In this document: positions 24,991-34,560 of the stretch, in pieces
Position numbering within the stretch: position 1 is the stretch's first letter
How the letters are laid out: every line of letters starts with the position of its first letter
Source: Rubellimicrobium mesophilum DSM 19309
GTDB taxonomy: Bacteria > Pseudomonadota > Alphaproteobacteria > Rhodobacterales > Rhodobacteraceae
Length of the DNA stretch: 64,000 bases
Assembly (NCBI RefSeq): GCF_000600335.2
Contig: NZ_KK088582.1
Span: 62,001 to 126,000, forward strand
Direction of reading: 5' to 3'
The notes under the pieces: model-generated
What the model saw: only the letters and a program-made list of their open reading frames with translations
What the model was told of the DNA's origin: nothing
Database searches by the model: none
Position numbers and translations under genes: made by a program

Positions 24991-25863
24991 ATGAAACTGG
25001 CATTCGGACTGGTCTTCGTCGCGGGCCTCGGGCTGGCCGGATCCGCCGTCTGGATGGTCCGCGACCATTTCCAGCAGCAGTCGATGGCCCTCGCCCAGGT
25101 GAGCGCCGCCGCCGCCGCCATGATCCCGACCGTCGAGGTCTGGGCGGTCAAGCGCGAGATGGCCTACGGCGAGCCCATCACCATGGACGACGTCCAGCCC
25201 ATCCAATACGCCGAGCCCTTCCTCCCCGAGGGCGTCTTCCGCACCCAGGAGGAGCTCTTCCCCAAGGGCCCCGACGAGACGCGCGTCGTCCTGCGGCAGA
25301 TGGAGCCGAACGAGCCGATCCTCGCCGTCAAGGTGACCGAGCCCGGCGAGGACGCGGGCCTCACCTCGCGCCTCGGGAAGGGCATGCGCGCCTTCGCGAT
25401 CAGCGTGGACGTGGCCTCGGGCGTGTCGGGCTTCCTGCGCCCGGGCGACAAGGTCGACGTCTACTGGACGGGGACCATCGACGAGGGCGCCGACGCGGGC
25501 CGGCAGGTGACCCGCCTCATCGAGCCCGGCCTCAGCCTCATCGCCATCGACCAGACCGCCGACGAGGACATCATGGGGGCGAGCATCGCCCGCACCGTGA
25601 CCGTGCAGGTCACGCCCCAGCAGGTCGCCGACCTCGCCCAGGCCCAGGCCTCGGGCAGCCTGTCCCTGTCGCTCGTGGGCCAGGGCGACGAGGTCGCGGC
25701 CGCCGGGGTCATCGAGGTGGACCAGCGCAGCCTCCTCGACATCCAGGACGCTCCCGCCCCGGTCGTCGCCCCCGAGGCTCCGGCGCCGCGCGTCTGCACC
25801 GTTCGGACCCGCAAGGGCGACCAGGTGATCGAGACCCCGGTCGACTGCCCGCCCACCAACTGA
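24991..25863 (+). CDS. cpaB: Flp pilus assembly protein CpaB (RcpC)
   Basis: CpaB/RcpC is a periplasmic or inner-membrane-anchored component that helps the secretin assemble. The 290-residue protein has one N-terminal hydrophobic anchor, a SAF domain (about 48-115, VEVWAVKREMAYGEPITMDD) and the CpaB core with MRAFAISVDVASGVSGFLRPGDKVDVYWTG. The C terminus contains two cysteines (VCTVRT... VDCPPTN). A hairpin terminator follows within 30 bases. Confidence 0.95.
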   Translation: MKLAFGLVFVAGLGLAGSAVWMVRDHFQQQSMALAQVSAAAAAMIPTVEVWAVKREMAYGEPITMDDVQPIQYAEPFLPEGVFRTQEELFPKGPDETRVVLRQMEPNEPILAVKVTEPGEDAGLTSRLGKGMRAFAISVDVASGVSGFLRPGDKVDVYWTGTIDEGADAGRQVTRLIEPGLSLIAIDQTADEDIMGASIARTVTVQVTPQQVADLAQAQASGSLSLSLVGQGDEVAAAGVIEVDQRSLLDIQDAPAPVVAPEAPAPRVCTVRTRKGDQVIETPVDCPPTN

Positions 25864-25887
25864 CCTCCCTCAACGCCGGACGACCCT

Positions 25888-25924
25888 GCGGCGCCCTCCT
25901 CCGGGGGGCGCCGCTTGCCGTTCT
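25888..25924 (+). terminator. Hairpin after cpaB
   Basis: GCGGCGCCC (25888-25896) and GGGCGCCGC (25906-25914) form a perfect nine-base stem with a nine-base loop, followed by TTGCCGTTCT. The T run is interrupted, so termination may be partial, setting the ratio of CpaB to the secretin. Confidence 0.6.
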
Positions 25925-26099
25925 GGGGACCGGCACGGGCTCCGGTCCTGTGGCGGGCGTCCCACAGAATCCGGGGCTCGCGGCGGTGGATGCAAAGCAC
26001 GCTTGCGAGTTTTCGGGCGGAACCGCAGGCTCACGGACAAATGAAGGGTGACGGCCGGACGTGGGACGGGTCCGCGTGCTCAAGCCAAAGGCAGGTTAG

Positions 26100-27524
26100 A
26101 TGGGACAGAAGCAACTCATGCAGGCCGCGCTCGCGGGCCTCGCGCTGGCCGTGACGGGCCTGCCGGCCGCGCTCCCGGCACAGAACCTGACGGTTCTGCA
26201 AGGCAGCGTCCAGGAGCCGATCGACGTGCCGCTCAACCGCGCCGTCGTGGTCGAATCGGACGTGCCCTTCACCGAGCTGTCGATCGCCAACCCGGGCATC
26301 GCCGACATCTCCTCGCTGTCGGACCGCACGATCTACGTCCTGGGCAAGGCCCCCGGCCGCACCACGCTGACGCTTCTGGGCGCCGACGGCCAGCTCATCT
26401 CCAACGTCGAGGTCCGCGTGACCCCCGACGTGGCCGAGTTCAAGGAGCGGCTGGAGCAGATCCTCCCCGGCCAGGGCGTCGAGGTGAGGACCGCCAACGA
26501 CGGCATCGTGCTCTCGGGCACCGTGGACAGCATCCAGGACCTCGACCGCGCGCTGGAGCTCGCGAATCGCTACGCGCCCGACCGGGTGTCGAACCTGATG
26601 ACCGTGGGCGGCACGCAGCAGGTGATGCTGCAGGTCCGCTTCGCGGAGATGAACCGCACGGTCACCAAGTCGCTCAGCTCCTCCCTGGGCATCCAGGGCA
26701 CGACGCTCGGTGGCGACCTGGGCGTCTCCGCGGGCACCGGCGCGCTCAACGACGGCACCACGCTCGGCGGGGCCTTCGGCGGCAATCTCCCGGCAGGCGG
26801 CACCAATACCGCGGGCGTGCTGCTCGGCTTCAACGCCGGCGGCCTCGAAGTGGGCCTCCTGCTCGAGGCGTTGGAGCAGCGGGGCGTCGTGCGCACCCTG
26901 GCAGAGCCCAACCTCACCGCCCTGTCCGGCCAGACGGCGAGCTTCCTCGCCGGCGGCGAATACCCGATCCCGGTCGCGCAGGGCGACGGCACCATCAGCG
27001 TGGAGTTCAAGCCCTTCGGCGTGGAGCTCAACTTCGTGCCCCGCGTGGTGGACGGCGACCTCATCAACATCGAGATGCAGGCCGCGGTGTCGTCCATCGA
27101 CACGGCCAACGGCATCAGCCAGAGCGGCCTGAACATCGCCGCCTTCCGCCGCCGCGAGAGCTCCACCACCGTGGAGATGCGCGACGGGGAGAGCTTCGCC
27201 ATCGCCGGCCTCCTGCAGGACGACTTCCGCGACCTCAACGGGCAGGTGCCGTGGCTCGGCGACGTCCCGGTGCTGGGCGCCCTCTTCCGCTCGGCCTCGT
27301 ACCAGCGCGCGCAGTCCGAGCTCGTCATCATCGTGACGCCGCACCTCGTGACGCCCACCCGCGGCGAGGCCCTGGCCCTGCCGACCGACCGGGTCCGCCC
27401 ACCCTCCGAGCGCGACCTGTTCCTGTTCGGCCGCGTCGCAGCGTCCCAGGCCCCCACGACGGGCGGCGCGGGCGAGGTGGCCCGCCAGGACTTCAGCGGC
27501 TCCTACGGCTATGTGATGGATTGA
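26100..27524 (+). CDS. cpaC: Tad pilus secretin CpaC (RcpA)
   Basis: CpaC forms the outer-membrane channel of the Tad pilus. The 474-residue precursor has a signal peptide ending PAALPAQN, an N-terminal pilus-specific domain (LNRAVVVESDVPFTELSIAN), a BON-like segment (VEVRTANDGIVLSGTVDS) and the secretin homology region with VMLQVRFAEMNRT and the C-terminal PWLGDVPVLGALFRS and ELVIIVTPHLV signatures. A second in-frame ATG lies six codons on. Confidence 0.96.
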   Translation: MGQKQLMQAALAGLALAVTGLPAALPAQNLTVLQGSVQEPIDVPLNRAVVVESDVPFTELSIANPGIADISSLSDRTIYVLGKAPGRTTLTLLGADGQLISNVEVRVTPDVAEFKERLEQILPGQGVEVRTANDGIVLSGTVDSIQDLDRALELANRYAPDRVSNLMTVGGTQQVMLQVRFAEMNRTVTKSLSSSLGIQGTTLGGDLGVSAGTGALNDGTTLGGAFGGNLPAGGTNTAGVLLGFNAGGLEVGLLLEALEQRGVVRTLAEPNLTALSGQTASFLAGGEYPIPVAQGDGTISVEFKPFGVELNFVPRVVDGDLINIEMQAAVSSIDTANGISQSGLNIAAFRRRESSTTVEMRDGESFAIAGLLQDDFRDLNGQVPWLGDVPVLGALFRSASYQRAQSELVIIVTPHLVTPTRGEALALPTDRVRPPSERDLFLFGRVAASQAPTTGGAGEVARQDFSGSYGYVMD

Positions 27525-27532
27525 GGATACCC

Positions 27533-28198
27533 ATGCGGCGGCTTCTTCTCACGGTTCCGGCGGCGCTGGGGCTTCTCGCGGGCTGCGCGCCCGACCCGAC
27601 CCTGACCACCTTCAACGGCGAGGCCGGGCAGGCCCCGAACGACGGCGGCTTCGGCAACGCGACCATGAACAACATCCTGATCCAGTCGGGTCAGATGAAC
27701 TACGCGGTCGCGCTCTCCCAACGCTTCGCGGAGACGGTGCCCACCACCATCAACTTCGCCTTCGATTCGGCCGAGCTCGACGCCCAGGCGCGGGCCGCGC
27801 TCGACCAGCAGGCCAACTTCATCAACCAGTTCCCCGAGGTCCGCTTCGCCGTCTACGGTCATACCGACCTCGTGGGCTCGAACGGCTACAACTACCAGCT
27901 CGGCCTGCGCCGGGCCCGCGCCGCCGTGGCCTATCTCGTCTCGCGCGGGGTGAGCCAGGACCGGCTCGAGGCTCTCGTTTCCGAAGGGGAAACGATGCCG
28001 CTCATCTCGACCCAGCAGCCCGAGCGGGCGAACCGGCGAACGGTGACCGACGTCCGGGGCTTCGTGCAGTCGAACCCGAGCGTGCTGGACGGCAAGTACG
28101 CGCAGATCATCTACCGCGACTACGTCGCCTCGGCCGGCGTGACCGAGGCCACCATCGCCACGCCCGAGACGGGCGGGCAGGTCGCCGGCGCGCAGTAG
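27533..28198 (+). CDS. OmpA-family lipoprotein of the Tad locus
   Basis: A 221-residue predicted lipoprotein: the lipobox LLAGC ends a short signal peptide. The C-terminal OmpA-like peptidoglycan-binding domain runs from about residue 75 to 180, with INFAFDSAELDAQARAAL, VYGHTDLVGSNGYNYQLGLRRA and SEGETMP. It replaces or accompanies CpaD in Tad loci of this family of bacteria and probably ties the secretin to peptidoglycan. It follows cpaC by eight bases. Confidence 0.92.
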   Translation: MRRLLLTVPAALGLLAGCAPDPTLTTFNGEAGQAPNDGGFGNATMNNILIQSGQMNYAVALSQRFAETVPTTINFAFDSAELDAQARAALDQQANFINQFPEVRFAVYGHTDLVGSNGYNYQLGLRRARAAVAYLVSRGVSQDRLEALVSEGETMPLISTQQPERANRRTVTDVRGFVQSNPSVLDGKYAQIIYRDYVASAGVTEATIATPETGGQVAGAQ

Positions 28199-28207
28199 CC
28201 ACGGGAT

Positions 28208-28255
28208 GGGGCCGGACCGTTTCTTGGGTCCTTACAAAGACAGAAATCCGGCCCC
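28208..28255. other. Inverted repeat between the OmpA gene and cpaE
   Basis: GGGGCCGGA (28208-28216) and TCCGGCCCC (28247-28255) form a nine-base stem around a 30-base A/T-richer loop in the 145-base gap before cpaE. AATCTTG follows instead of a T run. It may be a weak terminator or an mRNA processing site that divides the operon. Confidence 0.5.
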
Positions 28256-28343
28256 AATCTTGTCACCTTTGCCCGCGATCCAAGAGCTTGACGGATAGCT
28301 CGGCGCCCTCCCCGCGGCCGGGATCCCGTCGCGAGGAGGAGCC

Positions 28344-29606
28344 ATGGGCAGGAACGTCGCCTTGCTGATCGAGCCGCAATCCCTGGTCGCCTGCACGATC
28401 AGCCGCAACGTCCAGGAGTTCGACCTCCTCATCGAGGATATGCAGAACGTCGCGGGGGATCGCTGGGGCGACCTGACCTTTGCCGAAGCCGCGACCTTCC
28501 TCGCCCAGCCCGACTCCGACACGCTCGACTTCGTGGCCCTCGCCATCGACCGCCAGGACGAGGGCAGCATCGACCAGGTGCGCGCCGTCATCGCCGCCGC
28601 GCGGGCCAAGGGCATCCAGGTCATCCTGGTGGCCGAGGACGTGAGCCCGACGATCCTCCACCAGCTCCTGCGCGAGGGGGCCGACGCCTTCGTCCCCTAC
28701 CCCCTTCCCGAGGGGGAGCTCCAGCGCGCCGCCAACCGGCCCCGTTCGCCGGCCCCGGCCCGGGCCGCCGAGCCCGCCGCGCCGGGCGGGACGCCCGCGG
28801 CCCCGGGCGGCCATTCCGGCGTCGTGATCCCCGTCTACTCCATGTCCGGCGGCGCCGGCGGGACCACCCTCGCCGTCAACCTCGCCTGGGAGCTCGCGAC
28901 CCTCGACAAGGAGCTCTCCGCCCGCGTCTGCCTGATCGACCTGGGCCTGCAGTTCGGCTCGGTCGCCACCCTCCTCGACCTCCCCCGGCGCGAGGCCGTG
29001 CTGGAGCTCCTGTCGAACACCGAGGGCATGGACGGCGAGGTGCTGGCCGGTGCGCTCCAGACCTACAACGACAAGCTCCATGTCCTCACCGCGCCGCTCG
29101 ACCTCGTGCCGCTCGACCTGATCGACTCCAAGGACGTGGAGCGCCTCCTCGAGACCGCGCGGGTCAACTTCGACTACGTCGTGATCGACATGCCCCCGGC
29201 CATGGCCGACTGGGGCGAGGCGGTGCTGAGCGCCGCGCATCTCTGCTTCGCGGTCCTGGGACTCGACATGCGCTCGGCGCAGAACACGCTGCGGTTGAAG
29301 CGCGCGCTGACCTCCGAGGGACTGCCCTTCCAGAAGATCCGCTTCGCCGTGAACCGCGCGCCCGGCTTCACCGACCTCCAGGGGCGCGCGCGGGTCAAGC
29401 GGATGGCCGAGTCCCTCGGCATCTCGATCGACCTGCAACTGCCCGAGGGCGGCCGCGCCGTCGCCGAATCCGCCGACCAGGGCGTGCCCCTCGCCGAGGC
29501 CGCGCCCAAGAACGCCCTGCGGCGCGAGATCGCCAAGCTCGCCAAGCAGGTCCACGAGGTCAACCTCGCGGACGCCGCGCCGCAGAAGGCCCGCGCCCAC
29601 GCCTGA
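28344..29606 (+). CDS. cpaE: Tad pilus localisation ATPase-like protein CpaE (TadZ)
   Basis: CpaE/TadZ is a ParA/MinD-like protein that places the Tad machine, usually at a pole. The 420-residue protein has an N-terminal receiver-like domain (about 1-130), a proline/alanine-rich linker, and a C-terminal ParA-type domain. The Walker A region reads MSGGAGGTTLAVNLAWEL and lacks the usual lysines of the deviant P-loop, while VCLIDLGLQFG and YVVIDMPPAM mark the later motifs. Such loss is known in TadZ proteins and suggests nucleotide binding without normal hydrolysis. Confidence 0.94.
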   Translation: MGRNVALLIEPQSLVACTISRNVQEFDLLIEDMQNVAGDRWGDLTFAEAATFLAQPDSDTLDFVALAIDRQDEGSIDQVRAVIAAARAKGIQVILVAEDVSPTILHQLLREGADAFVPYPLPEGELQRAANRPRSPAPARAAEPAAPGGTPAAPGGHSGVVIPVYSMSGGAGGTTLAVNLAWELATLDKELSARVCLIDLGLQFGSVATLLDLPRREAVLELLSNTEGMDGEVLAGALQTYNDKLHVLTAPLDLVPLDLIDSKDVERLLETARVNFDYVVIDMPPAMADWGEAVLSAAHLCFAVLGLDMRSAQNTLRLKRALTSEGLPFQKIRFAVNRAPGFTDLQGRARVKRMAESLGISIDLQLPEGGRAVAESADQGVPLAEAAPKNALRREIAKLAKQVHEVNLADAAPQKARAHA

Positions 29607-29632
29607 CGTCCCTCCCGCGCCCGGAGCCCCCG

Positions 29633-31067
29633 ATGTTCGCCAAGTTCCGCAAGCCTGACGCCGCCAAGCCGGAGGCCTCCTCGCCCGAGCGGCCGTCCTC
29701 GCACGCCGACCCGGAGGCGCCCGCCGCCAAACCGGGCCTGATGCGTCCCGTCCCGCCCAAGTCGGCCGAGGCCGCGCCGCAGGACAAGGACCGCAAGCGC
29801 AAGGAGCGCCTGCAGGAGGTCAAGCTCGAGATCCACAAGGCGCTCCTCGACAACCTCAACCTCTCGGCCCTCGAGAAGGCGACCGAGCAGGACCTCCGCA
29901 ACGAGATCCAGAGCATCGCGAGCGAATCGCTCGAGGAGATGGGCGTCGCCCTCAACCGCGAGGAGCGCACGCAGCTCTCCCAGGATCTCTACGACGAGGT
30001 GCGGGGCCTGGGTCCGCTCGAGGCGCTGCTCAAGGACGATAGCGTCAACGACATCCTGGTGAACGGCCCGCAGCAGATCTTCGTGGAACGGGCGGGCAAG
30101 CTCCAGCTCACCGACATCACCTTCAAGGACGAGAAGCACCTCCTCCGCATCATCGACAAGATCGTGTCGGCGGTGGGCCGGCGCGTGGACGAGTCGAACC
30201 CCTACGTGGACGCCCGCCTCGCCGACGGCTCGCGCTTCAACGCCATGGTGCCGCCCGTCGCGGTGGACGGCTCGCTCGTCTCGATCCGGAAGTTCAAGAA
30301 GGACAAGCTCGGCATCGACGACCTCGTGAAGTTCGGCGCCTTCAGCGAGGAGATGGCCGCCTATCTCCAGGCGGCGGTGTCCACCCGGCTCAACGTCATC
30401 GTGTCGGGCGGGACCGGCTCCGGCAAGACGACCACGCTGAACGCCCTCTCCTCCTTCATCGACAACAACGAGCGCATCCTCACCATCGAGGACACGGCGG
30501 AACTGCAGCTCCAGCAGACCCACGTGGGCCGGATGGAGTCACGCCCCCCAACGTCGAGGGCAAGGGCGCCGTGACCCAGCGCGACTGCCTCAGGAACGCG
30601 CTCCGGATGCGTCCCGACCGCATCATCGTCGGCGAGACCCGCGGCGAGGAGGTGATCGATATGCTCCAGGCCATGAACACCGGCCACGACGGGTCGATGA
30701 CGACGATCCACGCCAACTCCGCCCGCGACGCCGTGTCCCGCCTCGAGAACATGGTGGCCATGGCCGGCATCGAGATGCCGATCAAGGCGATCCGCGCGCA
30801 GATCGCCTCGGCCGTGAACCTCATCGTGCAGGCCAGCCGCCTCCAGGACGGCTCGCGCCGGATGGTCTCCATCACCGAGCTCACCGGCATGGAGGGCGAG
30901 GTCATCTCCAGCCAGGAGGTGTCCGCTACCAGCGCGTGGGCCTGACGCCGGACAACAAGATCATCGGGCACTTCACCGCCACCGGCGTGCGCTCGCACTA
31001 CAGCGAGCGCTTCAAGCTCTGGGGCTACAACCTGCCGGCCTCGCTCTTCGAGCCTAACCACGGGTGA
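29633..31067 (+). CDS. cpaF: Tad pilus secretion ATPase CpaF (TadA), two frameshifts
   Basis: CpaF/TadA is the hexameric ATPase that drives pilus extension and retraction. The N-terminal domain runs to about residue 200. Walker A is [17 protein letters not shown], Walker B is [16 protein letters not shown], and the histidine box [13 protein letters not shown] follows. The frame breaks twice. At about 30543-30548 six Cs stand where seven would keep [14 protein letters not shown] in frame. At about 30920 GTGTCCGC stands where GTGTTCCGC would give EVFRYQRVG. Restoring both bases gives 478 residues ending FEPNHG, a normal length. I annotate one gene with probable sequencing errors. Confidence 0.93.
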
Positions 31068-31071
31068 CCAC

Positions 31072-32040
31072 ATGGTAATCTCCCCCGAGCCGATCATCTA
31101 TGGGCTGATCTTCATCGCCGTCATCGTCCTCGTCGAGGGCATCTACCTGACGGCCTTCGGCAAGTCGATCAGCCTCAACAGCAAGGTCAACCGCCGCCTC
31201 ACCCTCCTCGACAAGGGGGCCGGGCGCGAGCAGGTGCTCGAGCAGCTCCGCAAGGAGATGAGCCAGCACATCAAGTCGCAGTCGATCCCGCTCTACTCGC
31301 TCCTGGCCGAGAAGGCGCAGAAGGCCAACATCGCCTTCTCGCCCGTCCAGCTCCTCCTCCTGATGGGCCTCCTCTCGATGGTGGCCTTCGCCGGGATCAC
31401 GCTGGGCACCGGGGCCTCGCTGATCGTGCGGATCGGGATGGCCGTCGTGATGGGCGTGGGCGGCATCTACGTCTGGATCAACCGCAAGGCCACCAAGCGC
31501 ATGGCCCTGATCGAGGAGCAGCTCCCCGACGCGGTGGAGCTCATGGTGCGCTCGCTCCGGGTCGGACACCCGTTCTCGACCGCTCTGGCCACCGTCGCCC
31601 GCGAGACGCCGGACCCGCTCGGCACCGAGATGGGCTTCATCTCAGACGAGGCCGCCTACGGCCGCGACATGGGCGAGGCGCTCAAGACCATGGCCGAGCG
31701 GATCGGCACCCAGGACCTCCGCTTCCTCGCGGTGGCAGTCTCCATCCAGAGCCAGTCGGGCGGCAACCTGGCCGAGATCCTCGACGGCCTGGCCAAGGTG
31801 ATCCGCTCGCGCTTCAAGCTCTTCCGCCGGGTGAAGGCCATCACCGCCGAGGCCAAGTGGTCGGGCAAGTTCCTGTCGGGCTTCCCGATCGGCGCCCTCC
31901 TGATGGTGAACCTCCTCAAGCCCAACTACTACGACGAGGTCAAGCTGACCGCCTACTGGGTGCCGGCCTGCCTGTTCGTGGCGGGGATGCTGATCGCCAA
32001 CATCTTCGTCATGCGCGCCCTCGTGAACATCAAGGTCTGA
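31072..32040 (+). CDS. tadB: Tad inner-membrane platform protein TadB
   Basis: TadB is a type II secretion F-domain membrane protein that forms the platform with TadC on which the CpaF ATPase acts. The 322-residue protein has helices near residues 5-25 and 100-145, the T2SSF cytoplasmic domain with [18 protein letters not shown] and [15 protein letters not shown], and two C-terminal helices. It starts four bases after the cpaF stop. Confidence 0.96.
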   Translation: MVISPEPIIYGLIFIAVIVLVEGIYLTAFGKSISLNSKVNRRLTLLDKGAGREQVLEQLRKEMSQHIKSQSIPLYSLLAEKAQKANIAFSPVQLLLLMGLLSMVAFAGITLGTGASLIVRIGMAVVMGVGGIYVWINRKATKRMALIEEQLPDAVELMVRSLRVGHPFSTALATVARETPDPLGTEMGFISDEAAYGRDMGEALKTMAERIGTQDLRFLAVAVSIQSQSGGNLAEILDGLAKVIRSRFKLFRRVKAITAEAKWSGKFLSGFPIGALLMVNLLKPNYYDEVKLTAYWVPACLFVAGMLIANIFVMRALVNIKV

Positions 32041-32047
32041 GCCCGCC

Positions 32048-33070
32048 ATGTCCTACGTCGCCGCCCTGAACGACCGGCTCGTCGGCCTGCTCGGCCCCTT
32101 CGGTCCCCTCATCGCCGTGGGGATGCTGGGCGTGGTCCTGATCCTCATCTCGCTCCCCGCCATGCTGGCGCGGCGCAAGGACCCCCTCGACCGCCTGCGC
32201 GAGCGGGAGACCAAGGCCGCCACCGTCGAGGACAAGGCCTCGCGGCTTCGCCGGGCCGACGGCAACGACAAGCTCGAGAAGTATTCCAACTTCCTCGAGC
32301 CCCAGGACGCCCAGGAATACTCGGCGGTCCGCCTCAAGCTCCTGCGCGCGGGCTACCAGTCCAAGAACGCGGTCCGCGTCTTCCACTTCGCCCAGTTCGC
32401 GCTGGGGCTGGGCCTTCTCGTGCTGGGGGTGCTCTACACGGTCTACAAGTCGACCATGACCGATGCCGAGATGTCGACGACCAGCATGGCGATGCAGGTG
32501 CTGGGGCCGGGGCTCGTCGGCTACATGCTGCCCAAGTACTGGGTCACGCGGCGGGTCCAGTCCCGGACCGAGGCGATCACCAACGCCTTTCCCGACAGCC
32601 TCGACATGATGCTGGTCTGCGTGGAGGCGGGCCAGTCGCTCGACCAGTCCATCGTCCGCGTCGCCAAGGAGTTCCGCTCGGGCTTCCCCGACCTCGCCGA
32701 CGAGTTCGAGATGGTCTCCTTCGAGCTCAAGGCCGGCAAGGACAAGGTCCAGGTCCTGCGCGACTTCAGCGAGCGCTGCGGCGTCACCGACATCGCGAGC
32801 TTCGTGACCGTGCTGGTCCAGTCTCAGCAGTTCGGCACCTCGATCGCCGACGCCCTGCGGGTCTACGCCTTCGAGATGCGCGACAAGCGTGTCATGCGCG
32901 CCGAGGAGAAGGCCAATACCCTGCCGACCAAGATGACCCTGGCCACCATGCTGTTGACGGTGCCGCCGCTCCTCCTCATCCTGATCGGGCCGTCCGTGTT
33001 CAACATCGCGACCGTCCTGGGCGGTGGGATGGCGGGCGTGCAGGACGGATCGACGGACGGGCAACAGTAG
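32048..33070 (+). CDS. tadC: Tad inner-membrane platform protein TadC
   Basis: The second platform protein, 340 residues, also with a T2SSF domain: FPDSLDMMLVCVEAGQSLDQSI and LVQSQQFGTSIADALRVYA are the family signatures. Helices lie near both ends and in the middle. It starts seven bases after tadB and its TAG stop overlaps the GTG of the next gene, so the pair and the TPR lipoprotein are coupled. Confidence 0.96.
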   Translation: MSYVAALNDRLVGLLGPFGPLIAVGMLGVVLILISLPAMLARRKDPLDRLRERETKAATVEDKASRLRRADGNDKLEKYSNFLEPQDAQEYSAVRLKLLRAGYQSKNAVRVFHFAQFALGLGLLVLGVLYTVYKSTMTDAEMSTTSMAMQVLGPGLVGYMLPKYWVTRRVQSRTEAITNAFPDSLDMMLVCVEAGQSLDQSIVRVAKEFRSGFPDLADEFEMVSFELKAGKDKVQVLRDFSERCGVTDIASFVTVLVQSQQFGTSIADALRVYAFEMRDKRVMRAEEKANTLPTKMTLATMLLTVPPLLLILIGPSVFNIATVLGGGMAGVQDGSTDGQQ

Positions 33071-33696
33071 TGACGGAACGGACATGGCGGGCTGCCTGCG
33101 GGATGGCCCTCGCCTTCGCCCTCCTCGCGGGGTGCGAGGACGCGGGCCTCAACCGGTCGGCCGGCGGGGTCTACGCCCCGGGGCTGGCGCCCGGCGAGGA
33201 GGCCGACCAGCTTCAGGCCGGGCACCGGCTGATGGCGGCCGGCCAGTATCAGCTCGCGCTCGACGCCTACATGCGGGCCGCCGCCCATGAGGGCCTGACC
33301 CCCGACACCCTGGCCGGCATGGGCAGCGCCGACCTGCGCCTCGGACGGCTGGGCCAGGCCGAGGACCTCCTGCGCCGCGCCGTCGAGGAGGACCCGACCT
33401 TCGTCCCCGCCTGGAACAACCTCGGCGTCCTGCTCATGGAGCGGGAGAAGTACGGCGAGGCCTCGGAGGTCTTCCGCCGCGCCTATGCCGCCGACAGCGG
33501 CAACAGCGACACGATCCGCGACAATCTGCGCCTCGCCCTCGCGAGGATGGACGACCGCCTCTACTCGGGCGTGTATGACGGCGAAGGCGGCTCGGTCACG
33601 TTCAACGACGTGTCCGGCGGGGCGCGGCTCATCGGCATCGGGGACGAGGAAGCCCTCAGCCCCGAGGAGGCCCTCGAATCCATCGAGCCGCTCTGA
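33070..33696 (+). CDS. tadD: TadD-like TPR lipoprotein
   Basis: A 208-residue predicted lipoprotein with lipobox LLAGC and three tetratricopeptide repeats from about residue 45 to 150 (LGRLGQAEDLLRRAVEEDP, FVPAWNNLGVLLMEREKYG). TadD homologues act as pilotins or scaffolds for the secretin. The GTG start overlaps the tadC stop. The C-terminal 45 residues are acidic and unassigned. Confidence 0.85.
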   Translation: MTERTWRAACGMALAFALLAGCEDAGLNRSAGGVYAPGLAPGEEADQLQAGHRLMAAGQYQLALDAYMRAAAHEGLTPDTLAGMGSADLRLGRLGQAEDLLRRAVEEDPTFVPAWNNLGVLLMEREKYGEASEVFRRAYAADSGNSDTIRDNLRLALARMDDRLYSGVYDGEGGSVTFNDVSGGARLIGIGDEEALSPEEALESIEPL

Positions 33697-33713
33697 GGCA
33701 GGAGGGCAGTTCC

Positions 33714-34559
33714 ATGCGCCACATCACGATCGTCGCGGGCTTCGGCCTGCTCGCCCTGGCCGCCTGCGGCCAGAACCGGGACGAGGACGCGGTCCGGGAC
33801 GCGATGCAGGAGGTCAACGTCATCGACGAGGCCGGCCTGAGCGACGTCATGCTGACCGTGGCCGACCCGGAGGAGGCCGTCGCCTACTTCAGCCGCGCCC
33901 TGCGCGAGAACCCGGGCCGCGTCGACCTCGAGAGGAACTACGCCAAGGCGCTGATCCGTGCCGGCCGCAACACCGAGGCCGTCTCCGCCTGGGAGAAGGT
34001 CACGGCCAACCCCCAGTCCACGGCCGACGACCGGGTGGAGCTCGCGGGGGCCTACATCCGGACGAACCAGTGGCCGCAGGCGCGGGGCGCGCTCGACGCC
34101 GTGCCCCCCACCCACGAGACCTTCGACCGCTACCGCTACGAGGCCATGGTCGCCGACGCGCAGGAGCAATGGGACAAGGCCGACAGCTACTACGAGATCG
34201 CCACGGGCCTGACCACGACCCCGGCGGGCGTCCTCAACAACTGGGGTTTCTCCAAGCTGACCCGGGGCGACTACGGGGCCGCCGAACGCCTCTTCGCCGA
34301 GGCGCTGCGCCACGAGCCCGACATGTTCACCGCCAAGAACAACCTGGTCATGGCGCGGGGGGCGCAGCGCAACTACGACCTCCCGGTCGTCCCGATGACC
34401 CAGCAGGAGAGGGCGCAGCTCCTCTACACGCTGGCCCTCGCGGCCATCAAGCAGAACGACATCGCCATCGGGCGCGGCCTCCTCGAGGACGCGGTGGAGA
34501 CCAGCCCGACCTACTTCGAGGAAGCCTCGCGCGCCCTCGACGCCCTGGGGACCACCTGA
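33714..34559 (+). CDS. Second TPR lipoprotein of the Tad locus
   Basis: A 281-residue predicted lipoprotein (lipobox LAAC after ITIVAGFGLL) with at least four TPR-like helices pairs, such as EEAVAYFSRALRENPGRVDLE and GDYGAAERLFAEALRHEP. It is more distant from classical TadD than its upstream neighbour. Tandem TPR lipoproteins at this spot suggest a two-part scaffold for the outer-membrane channel. It ends two bases before the peptidase gene. Confidence 0.85.
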   Translation: MRHITIVAGFGLLALAACGQNRDEDAVRDAMQEVNVIDEAGLSDVMLTVADPEEAVAYFSRALRENPGRVDLERNYAKALIRAGRNTEAVSAWEKVTANPQSTADDRVELAGAYIRTNQWPQARGALDAVPPTHETFDRYRYEAMVADAQEQWDKADSYYEIATGLTTTPAGVLNNWGFSKLTRGDYGAAERLFAEALRHEPDMFTAKNNLVMARGAQRNYDLPVVPMTQQERAQLLYTLALAAIKQNDIAIGRGLLEDAVETSPTYFEEASRALDALGTT

Positions 34560-34560
34560 G

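Noticed and set aside
30541..31067. Independent small gene made of the C-terminal part of CpaF
   Set aside because: Walker B and the histidine box continue the upstream frame after one inserted base; there is no separate ribosome binding site.
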